Assembly (NCBI GenBank): GCA_030549495.1
Contig: JAUIRK010000908.1
Span: 993,501-1,057,500, forward strand
DNA length: 64,000 bases
Direction of reading: 5' to 3'
From: Nectonema munidae
Lineage: Eukaryota; Nematomorpha; Nectonematoida; Nectonematidae
In this document: positions 55,680-64,000 of the stretch, one piece after another
Layout: each line of letters starts with the position of its first letter
Numbering within the stretch: the first letter of the stretch is position 1
Program-made: the position numbers and the translations under genes
Notes under the pieces: model-generated
Database searches by the model: none
Told to the model about the DNA's origin: nothing
What the model saw: the letters and a program-made list of their open reading frames with translations, nothing else

Positions 55680-56560
55680 GTTAGGATGGTATTTCTATCT
55701 TTGGATCGCGTTCGTATCCTGAAGGTGAGATAAGTTTTGTTGAAAATGAAGTTTCTTTTGAGTTATCAAATGAAAAAATTGAATGGAAAACTCAACCTTT
55801 TTTATCAAGTGGGCGACTTTCTATATCAAATATAATCTAGGTGAGACCTAGACCAACACGATACACAATTTCAAAAATTAAAATAAAATGTCTTCATTTT
55901 TATTATTTTTTCCTTAAAAAAATAGAAAAATGGTTATGGAAAACATCAACAGAAAAGGCCATGAAAATTTTAAATATAATTGGCTGAGTTTAGATGACAC
56001 AATTGAATGCGTTTTTAGGAGCTTTAATTCTGCTGGGAGTTTACAAACCATCAAGCTTCTCATATTCTTTTCAGGAGTGTGAGTAAGGTTGGTTAGATAT
56101 TAGGTTTCGATAACTCAAGATCTTGGGTTCAATCCGCATCAAGCCTACTTTCTTCATAGTTCAATACAAGTGGCGCAATTGTGCCTTCTCAATGAAAACA
56201 CCTCACGGTACCTTTACCCTTTGAGCTCTGAAAATGGACGACCAACTTTCGCGAAGATATTTGTTCAGCTCTCATAATAATTACATTCTTTTTACTGAAA
56301 TAAATTAAACTTGGAAACAAAATTGCCCATATAAACAAAGATTATTTCTTCACTACTTATGTAATCAACTTGCCAAAGAACACATAGAAAGGTGAAGGGC
56401 TCTATCAAGTCAGATTGAATCAAATTTATGTGTAAAAAGAATTCAAGATGAGTTCCATTTCTACATTTTTACAAAACAATAATGGAAAACGAAGAAGAGG
56501 TAAATGTCATATTTGTGAGAAATCAAACCCTCTCCCCCTATTGACGCCCTGCTGGTGCCC
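55680..56560 (+). pseudogene. piggyBac transposase remnant, split by a SINE
   Basis: Plus-strand pieces: EKIEWKTQPFLSSGRLSISN followed by RPRPTRYTISKI, then MTQLNAFLGALILLGVYKPS. A SINE (56074-56220) follows, then ENGRPTFRED, and at 56448-56530 SSISTFLQNNNGKRRRGKCH with ICEK. These match the piggyBac N-terminal 'W...PF..GR...NII...PG.T.', the 'LxAFIGLLLLMGVYK' helix, the 'NGRPIFR' segment and the start of the C-terminal zinc finger. The catalytic core is deleted and the frame changes near 55960-56010. A different piggyBac lineage from 22755-24284. Confidence 0.7.
56074..56220 (+). mobile_element. tRNA-derived SINE, copy 4, inside a piggyBac remnant
   Basis: GTGTGAGTAAGGTTGGTTAG, B box GGGTTCAATCC, then AGTTCAATACAAGTGGCGCA, ATTGTGCCTTCTCAATGAAA and ACGGTACCTTTACCC. 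Very close to copy 1. It separates two pieces of a piggyBac transposase, so it is younger than that element. Confidence 0.85.
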
Positions 56561-56699
56561 CATTGGTCCTCAAAGGGCTATGGCGAAAATAAACAATAGG
56601 AAATATTTTAATTTTATTAATACTGACATGCTATATGTAGTTGTTGAAATATTACTTTTTACCATAATAAAAAATGTTTAGATTCAAGTTGTTAAACAG

Positions 56700-58400
56700 T
56701 TAAATGTAAATTTTTCATTCAAATAAATTTTGTTGTTTTATCTAGCTGAACTCTGCCACATAAGTATTAATGAAAATAAATGAAAAAACTTGAAATGTCT
56801 TAATTAAACCTCTGCACAATAGTTACAAAATTAATATATGGAAAAAGTGTCGGATGCACTTGGCATTCAGTCTTTTTGAGAATTTTTAAACTGAACATTT
56901 AGAAAGAAAAATTTGATATTGAAAATTTTATAAAAGGTCTAAATTTTAATCCGAAAAAGTGTTTAAAAATAAGTTTTAGGTAAAATATTTCAGATTGATT
57001 GCTTCAGCGATGCTTGTTTTGAATTTGTTGTAATTAATACGATACATACCTTATTGCAGGCCCATCACCTATTTATTTAACCTAAAGGTAAACTCAAAAA
57101 CGTCTTTTCTGAAGTTTTCAAACGTCTGCTCCTAATCGAGGATGTATGTTATCTTCAAAATGCGAAATATATATAGGTATCTAGCCAGAAAAAAAAATAT
57201 CCAAGGAGGGGCGGAAGTCTAAAAATATTTTTCTTAATGATGTCCAAGAAACGTGAACAATAATTCTGGTTATCTTGAGCAGAAATTTCATTCTATCCTT
57301 ATTGATGATTAGTTATGTTGAGAAGAGAAACAATTATTTTATAGATTTAGTTGAAAATATATGAAAAGAAATTTATTTCTTCTAGCTGGCACATGCATAA
57401 AGAATATGTGAGGATACTTTTCACGCTTTTCATCCTGTTTGCATTCCGATATCTGAAAATATTTTGTTTACATTAAAAATAATATAGTTGCTTGATTTTC
57501 CAGTCATAAATTGATAAAAAAAAACCGTTATTTGATAAGAATATTTAATCCAAATGGAGTGAATGATGTATATATATGTATATGTCAATGAGTGAGTCCG
57601 AGTTGACCTCTTCGCCAAGAAGAACGAGATGGGTCGAATAAAAATATACTTTAAAATTTGAATTTTTGATAAATAGAAATTTTCAAATATCTTCAGCCTT
57701 TTCTGAATCCAAATTCATTCTTTTGTGTGTAGTAACATTTGATCCTGAACTAAAAATTCTTTCTGATTTTGATGTACTAGCCCTTTTAGTAGTATTTTTA
57801 TTATAGTAATAGTATCTCTTGAGAGAGCACTTGAATGAGCTTAGGCCGATAATAGTTTGTAATTGAGTGTTTGGAACTTTTTTTTATAAATAAAGTTATG
57901 TTTGAGAATGGAAGTTTTCTCAGACTTTATATATTTATAAAGTCGGCTCTGCTTGTTAACCGGTTGAATATAATTTGTTCTCCGTTGTTTAATTATATCT
58001 CCTTTCTGTAGATAGTATAAGAGTGATAAATAACGTGGTTTGGTGCACTCACAAAATAGTATACAATGATTATTTTAATTGGGGGTCTGAAGTGTTTTCT
58101 TTGAAATTTATAACACGTCCATTTTAGAGAACAACTCAGCTAAGAAATCTTAGTAGATGGGGCAGAAAATTGGGAGCCCTGAATTTGGCCCAGTTTTTTG
58201 CTCTAGTTCTGTATCTGGGTTCACACCTGAAAAAGCTTAAATAAACTTGATCTAAAGCATGACAGGGAGAGTGAGTCTTGCGAAAATAACTCACACAGAC
58301 TTCACTTTTCTGATTTTCAATCAAAGATATTATGTTTATATATAAAGAAAGAAAAAAACTCGTATATATCTTCATATAACTAAAAATATAGTCAATATCA
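56700..58400. other. AT-rich interval, nothing recognised
   Basis: Short frames at 57430-57618 and 58136-58450 (-) have no family resemblance; the latter partly overlaps the next SINE. Confidence 0.45.
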
Positions 58401-58404
58401 TAAC

Positions 58405-58588
58405 GACCAGGGGCGCACATCCAGTGGGCGAGGTGTATTTTCATTGACAAGGCACTGATGTACCGCTTATGTCAAACTATGAACAAATTCGAAATTCGTT
58501 CAAATTCGAAGTATCGATAAAGAATCGAATCCAGAGGCTTCCGTGCTGAGTCCATCATCTCAACCAACCTGCCATGCCACCCATAGAG
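58405..58588 (-). mobile_element. SINE with a different tRNA-like head, shared body
   Basis: Read on the minus strand: GGGTGGCATGGCAGGTTGGT, TGAGATGATGGACTCAG, a B-box-like GGATTCGATTC, then the same body as the + copies: AGTTTGACATAAGCGGTACA, TCAGTGCCTTGTCAATGAAA and ACACCTC. Its head differs from copies 1-4. The 3' part ends in GTGCGCCCCTGGTC. Confidence 0.7.
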
Positions 58589-59039
58589 TATGCTGTAGGG
58601 GGTACGTCAAATTAGTTTTCAAAAAACTTAAGTTATACTCTAAAAAATTTTAGTTTTTGTTGAAGCTCTATAACTTTTTTTCCTTAAAAGTTATTATAAA
58701 AGGCAAATCATTGCAAAATGTTAAAAGTTATTTTACTTTTTGTAGCTTGTATCAATTTAGCTTTTAAACTATTTTTGAATGATGCTGAGTAAAATGAAAT
58801 AATGCGAGCTTAATTTTTTGTTTGCACAATTATAACTTCATTTTATACCCTTGCCCCTGAATCAATCACATTTTTTCATATAAACAACGCAGGGTGTCTA
58901 GTAGACTCTTTACCTTTAGACTAAATTCACTCATAAAACTATCTAATCTTCAGTTATTTGTTTTCTCTATGAATCAAATATCCTTTCATCAATTCCTACG
59001 TAGACTACTTTATTTTTCAAATTAAAAGCCTATTCCACC

Positions 59040-59250
59040 CCCTAACAATTTTGGATTTTTTTAAACTAGTGTATATTCGATATGCAAACTTCATTAAAAT
59101 ATTTTCGCTGGTATAGTATTTAAATTCACCAATTTTGTAAAAAAAAATATAAAGTAGTCTTATAAATTTAGGACTTTAGGTATGCGCTGAATACACTCTA
59201 TTTTAAAGGATTGCTTGAATATTTGGTCTCCCGTGGTATTTCCAGAACAC
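59040..59250. repeat. Long direct repeat, left copy
   Basis: Matches 62050-62260 over about 210 bp: AATTTTGGATTTTTTTAAAC, AATATAAAGTAGTCTTATAA, TTTTAAAGGATTGCTTGAAT and CGTGGTATTTCCAGA, in order. Followed by a C-rich ACCCCCCCC-like stretch near 59283 and GGATATGCGCCCCTG. Confidence 0.85.
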
Positions 59251-60179
59251 TAATTTTGAAAATTTCAACACAAAAATTTCGCCCCCCCCCTAATAATTTT
59301 GAGGATATGCGCCCCTGATAACGACTTGATAAAAACAACATTTTGAGTATTTAACAAAATAATAGTGAAAAAACAAGTGTTTGCCATGATGCATAATAAC
59401 GCACTACCTGAGAAATTGGAAATCCTTCTTCCCTCGTGACGTCTGATACGACACTGTATACCCCATTATTTTAACTTGGATGCATATATTAACCAATTAA
59501 ATTCGAAGTTATCTTTTCTAGATGTACTAGCCGGTCCCGTGGTCGTTTTGGGGGTGTGAATTTTTTGTTTGTCAACGTGTGAAACTGCACTGCGCAGATC
59601 TCTAATATATGTGCATTAGACAATTTTTAGTTCAATTATCAATATTGACACATGTAAAAGAGTAAGAATAGGAGAAAATAGAGTAACGATATAGTTAGTA
59701 ACTAAACACAACGCAAAAGGCTAGCCAGAATTTCATGGCTACTGACCATGAAAAGTAGCCTCTCTTTATATAACAATGAAAAGAAAATGAATATATAAAA
59801 ATTATAACTAAATAGTAACTTCGACTAAAAAAGTACAACTCCATGTTTACAAAAATTTGATCTTACTAATAATATACCAACTTGCGAACCTGAATGTATA
59901 CATTTTATTTGTCACCTTTATATTTTGTTCTTTTTAATAATTACCCAGACGATTTCTTGATGTTGTATCAAGTTACATACTGTCGTCTGCTTTTTCTGTG
60001 ATCAAATTTTAAACTATTTTATTATCAGTTGTCTTCTTATTTTTAGATCTTCTATAGTTGAAACGTGTGAGTGGGCTGTAGTTGTTGACAAAAATGGATT
60101 GTGCATTGATAGTAAAAAATTCATTTATATCATTTTTTATTTCAAATTTTGAAAAGTAAAGCCACCATCTTATTTCTTT

Positions 60180-61980
60180 TTTTAGATCATGGAGACAAAA
60201 AAGGAGAAATTATTTGCCCAGAAATTTCACAAATCTGCAAATTTTCTTCATTCGTTGATTCCAACTTTGACAACATCGTTATAACTTCTAATGATTGGTA
60301 ATTTATTTCTTTCCGTAGTTTTAATCAAAAGAGAAGCGTTGGATGTGTTGTCTCACCTGGTAAAAATGTTAGTCAGTGGTCCTAGAAAAATGAGACGTAA
60401 AATTATTAAAATATTTGAAGAAAAGTTTGCAAATCAAGCACAAGTATCATTGATGGTTCTATGAAAGAAAAAAATAATGTTGTGTATGTAATAGGATGTT
60501 ATTATTTTAAAATTTTTATTCGATTAGCTACAAAATCTGAAGGTCAATACCTGCTCAAGCAATCGAGTTTAGTTTAGAACATAGGTTCTCTTTCAAGATA
60601 GCAAAATCGCTGAGGCTTCGAACAAGAAACTCCTTTTTATTGCAAAGCAAAAGAAGCCACATACGATTGGTGAAAAACTTGTATCTCACATGATTGAGGC
60701 TGCTTGTTGTGCTAAATCAAAAGTGTGTCAACAAGATTAATCAGATAAGTGAACAAGATGGTTATCGATGACATGTCCCACCGCATTAATTTCACATGAT
60801 GGAGAAAACTTTAATCTCTCTCTTATTTGCCATCCAAACTGATAAATCCACAGACGTCGCTAAGCTTTTGGTTTATGCTCTGAAAATCATGTAAAAAAGG
60901 AGGTCTTCTTCTGCAGCCCACTGATAGGAATTCAAGAAAACTATTGGGGAAACTTGGTTGGTGTCTGAACGGATGAGCTCTCTACATGCTCTGCTCCCAG
61001 GATTCATGACTTTGGTCAAGAAGAAGAACTTGTGTGTAAGTATAACACACTGCCTAATTTACCATGAGACTCTCCAATACATTTCATGCTTATTTTAAGA
61101 TCACCGGATATTTTGATATCATTCGTGAACCATATCAAAGGAGGGGCACTTAAGACGAGACTGTTTCGCCAGTGACCCCGGGCATGGATTCTGTCCACAA
61201 AGGGCAATGTTCTCGCTCCTGTATTTGAGTTGTTTGATGAATTGCAAATATTTCAGACAGCTCAAGGGAATATGACGGAGCAGAACATTCAAGAATCACT
61301 TAAATGTAATCTTGTCTACTTGGAAAACATGTTTGACTGGCAAGTTAATTCTATGGGAGAAGAAATTCAAAAGGGGAAATGTAGCGAGGAGTTTGATTCA
61401 GGTCGTTGGTCAAGAAGCACTATCGGTGGAGCTCCACCAATAGATTAAAGAACACTTGACAAGCCTCTAAGAAGAGTTTGGAAGCTATTTTCATGAGAAT
61501 GATGCAAATGAGAAGAATGCACAGCTGACACTAGAGCGAAATCTTTTCTGCTGAACTTTGGGCTACCTTCCGAATGACATACAAGAGGAATTCTTAAAGC
61601 TGATCAATAGCAACTCTGCCAAAGATGAGTTTAAGGCACACAAGTTTAGCATCTCAAATACTTTCGGATTTCATCAAAATCAGCGAATTCACCTTGAAAG
61701 TTTTCATTCTTTTCTTATCGATAATATATCTAAGCTATTGAAAGAGAGTACATTTTCAGAAGGCTTGTAAACGTGAGGATTATGCTATGTTTTGTACTAC
61801 TGAAAAGGGTCACAATTTCTGTACATTTGTCGTCTATTTTTTTCAAAGTACAGCAAGCCTTTCTTCATCATACACCCATTCGCAGCGTTTGTGATTTGGC
61901 GACAACTTGTGATAGCTTACTAATGGAGAAAGAAACTTGTGAACAGCATATAGTCAGTGTGGTGAGCAGTTGAATAGTTT
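60180..61980 (+). pseudogene. Degenerate hAT (ZBED5/SCAND3-like) transposase
   Basis: Plus-strand translation in shifting frames follows the order of a BED-finger hAT transposase: FIAKQKKPHTIGEKLVSHMI, a 'DKSTDVA' box near 60840-60870, KEVFFCSPL, 'VGVxTDE', 'FVNHIKGGALKTRLFR', VFELFDELQIFQTAQGN (61220-61270), NLVYLENMFD (61310-61340) and the GYLPNDIQEEFLKLINSNSA block (61558-61620). These match 'KxxHTIGEELV...LDESTDVA...FLFCxPL...GVCTDGAP...ALxSRLFRxLC...VFELRxEL...LAYLADIF'. It has many stops and frameshifts and several lost segments. No terminal repeats or duplication found. Old. Confidence 0.65.
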
Positions 61981-62049
61981 GTGCAGTAGAACTCATGATG
62001 AATGTGCAAGAAATCTTCAATACCCCTTCATTAGCTATTCGCCTCCTCC

Positions 62050-62260
62050 GATAATTTTGGATTTTTTTAAACTAGTGTATATGAATTATGTAAATTTAAT
62101 TAAAATATTTTCGGTGGAAGCATAGTTTTTAAATTTCATCAATTTTGTAAAAAAAAAATATAAAGTAGTCTTATAAATTCATGTATGCGCTGTATACACT
62201 ATATTTTAAAGGATTGCTTGAATATTTGATCTCTCGTGGTATTTCCAGACCATTTTTCAA
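62050..62260. repeat. Long direct repeat, right copy
   Basis: Same orientation as 59040-59250, with a ~10-base gap around CTTATAAATT and scattered substitutions. The pair brackets the decayed hAT transposase. Confidence 0.85.
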
Positions 62261-62339
62261 CTTATACCCGTCTCTTGACTTATTTATTAAATGTATACAC
62301 GTCAAAGGGCTGCACTAGGTATGGATAAAGATTTCTTAA

Positions 62340-62632
62340 CCACACCCGTCATTTCATAATCTGTGGCGTTCCGTGTGTAATACGAGAAATACTCTAATCG
62401 CGACATCTAGCAAACCTAAGATACGGCAATGTTTAAAACGCGTTGTACGCAAGGAAAGGAATAACAATAATGTTTACTTTATTTTCAGCCAAACCGTCAT
62501 CAAGCCCGTGCAGAATGCCTACTTTGCTATACAAAGAAGGAGCAAGCCTGCAAAAGCGACGCCACCCACCTCCTCATCCACTTGAACAAGAACTCTTTTC
62601 AGCATTTTGTAATAAATCTTTCCCTCAATAAA
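62340..62632 (+). other. Possible terminal exon of an unknown + gene
   Basis: This stretch is clearly less AT-rich than its surroundings. A good acceptor (TTTACTTTATTTTCAG, ending at 62488) is followed by an open frame reading AKPSSSPCRMPTLLYKEGAS, LQKRRHPPPHP, LEQELFSAFCNKSFPQ. AATAAA signals lie at about 62611 and 62627. A second frame (62373-62585) is also open across the same bases, so the reading frame is not settled and I do not recognise the protein. Confidence 0.35.
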
Positions 62633-62649
62633 ATGCCTACATCTTTCTC

Positions 62650-64000
62650 ACACTTATTTCATGCATCCTGCGCCTAACTATGCCAATTTTGACGCGATTA
62701 TACCAAAATTGCTAGATAGAAATATTCGGGTTTCAATTCCGCGATAGAAATTTTGGTTAAAATCCCTCTCTGATTTTCTAAGATGGGCAAATTTATTTTA
62801 AAAGCACCTTTGCACTCGATCGCAATTATAGTGATAATTATTTTTGAAAAATTTATAAACTAATCAGACAAAAGTAATCACAATATTCATGCTTCTCTTT
62901 TTTCTTTTTAATTCAAGTTTTTATGTTACTCTTTTCTATTCTGAGAATGATAGTAAAATGCGAATAAATTCTTTTGATGTTTTTTTCATAGAAAAAAATG
63001 AGAGAGCAAATTGCTTCAAATGCAAAATCATTAATCCTCCCCTTTAATAACGCAACTGCTATGTTCAGTGCCTGCACGTAGTTGATTTTTCACCATTTTG
63101 AGTCTTACAAAATGAGAAACATGTTTCAGGTTGTGCAATTATATAATATTTTTGTATTTTACATGACAAGAGTTACCCTCGTTTGATGCAATCTATGCCT
63201 TTTTGTGCATTCAATCTCCAAACGTTAATTACCAAATTTTTAGCACAAAAATCACATTGAAAACTTTGAAATAAAATGCTGATATTCACTCCCATATAAA
63301 CTCAACTAGTAAAGAAGCTAATTTATAAAAAACTAAAAAAATAATTTCATAGCGTTAAATAAAAAATTTATAAAAGCAAATTTATTACAAGCAACTTTAG
63401 AATGAATTTTGCAAATCATAGTGTTGCATTCCTCTCTGCCTTTTGTTGACTACATCTACTCCACCTTTGAATTTGTTGTACGAAAGTAGGTTAGAGGTTT
63501 GGCATTATTATGTCGGGAGGACATAATGTAAACAACTTCAAAGTCCCACGTTGCATGTCTTTTAGAAATATGTGCGTTCAATGAAACAGAATAAATAATT
63601 CGTCGTTCACACTCAACAAGCTGATGTGGAGAAAGAGAAAAATTATTCCTAGGCTCAACAAATATCTTTTAGATCGTATATGAACACACAAATTTTATTT
63701 TGCTTATTGTAATGTTCATTGCCGCAACACTATAGCTTTTGCTATAGTGATCTTCAATGTGGAAGAACATTCAATAACTATTGGTATGAAAGCTTGTCGA
63801 ATAGCGAGTGTAGCGTAACCGATAACTACACTAACTTTCGTTTGAAAGTGGATTGATCTGCATAAAGTTCATTCAATTTCAATAAAGATATTGGAAGATA
63901 TAAATTGTTTATATAATTCAAATACCATATTGATACCACTACAATAAACGGTGAACATACTGGTAGTAGTAGAGTATTGATGTGACAATATGATCATCAC
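62650..64000. other. AT-rich end of window, nothing recognised
   Basis: No open frame with recognisable content. A small hairpin, ACTATAGCTTTTGCTATAGT, lies near 63729. Confidence 0.5.

Noticed and set aside
57584-57635. Short + frame MSESELTSSPRRTRWVE overlapping AATAAA as a terminal exon
   Set aside because: Only 17 residues, no clear acceptor and no recognisable partner exon.
1-64000. A CRISPR array, operon or defence-type system
   Set aside because: The repeats lack spacer structure, genes are spliced and far apart, and all recognisable genes are eukaryotic housekeeping or transposon genes.

Overview
This is AT-rich eukaryotic nuclear DNA with spliced metazoan genes set in dense transposon-derived sequence. 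Short introns of about 50-60 bp, multi-kilobase transposon-filled introns, a tRNA-derived SINE family and hAT, piggyBac, pogo/Tigger and non-LTR elements suggest an invertebrate, plausibly an AT-rich arthropod such as a parasitic copepod. That placement is inference. I see no rRNA, functional tRNA, CRISPR or prokaryotic feature.

Three host genes are recognisable. (1) On +, the window opens inside the 3' half of an OMA1-type mitochondrial M48 metallopeptidase (exons 2-133, 190-264 and 2773-3012). (2) On -, 13342-16380 is one uninterrupted 1012-residue frame for the exocyst subunit EXOC4/Sec8. A ~170 bp piece of it is repeated at 7700-7868. (3) On +, a VAP-type (VAMP-associated, MSP-domain, tail-anchored) ER protein is spread in about six small exons over 28115-49119. 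No single reading frame shows it; the MSP fold appears only when exons in matching phase are joined. A possible terminal exon of an unknown + gene lies near 62.5 kb.

The rest is mostly mobile DNA. At 3.1-5.9 kb there are a piggyBac-type MITE and a 'GGAGTC' repeat holding two hAT-like insertions, one with a perfect 8-bp target duplication. At 9-13 kb and 16.5-17.7 kb lie degenerate repeats. At 19.4-21.7 kb a mosaic joins LINE ORF1 (PHD, coiled coil, zinc knuckles), an antisense LINE ORF2 piece and a dead OTU/vertnin-like domain. At 22.7-24.3 kb is a broken piggyBac transposase. Tandem arrays of about 148-bp period occupy 25.4-27.3 kb. The VAP introns hold SINEs, TTAA-flanked MITEs, an uncharacterised Cys-rich ORF, a LINE split by a hAT element, a DIRS-like fossil and a Tigger element nested in a MITE. 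From 54.5 to 62.3 kb there are piggyBac remains (one split by a SINE), two more SINEs and a decayed ZBED/SCAND3-type hAT between long direct repeats.

I find no operon-like or novel multi-gene system. The most useful results are the hidden VAP gene, the shared terminal motif and internal octamer of the piggyBac MITEs, the SINE family with interchangeable tRNA-like heads, and the nesting order of the elements, which gives relative ages.
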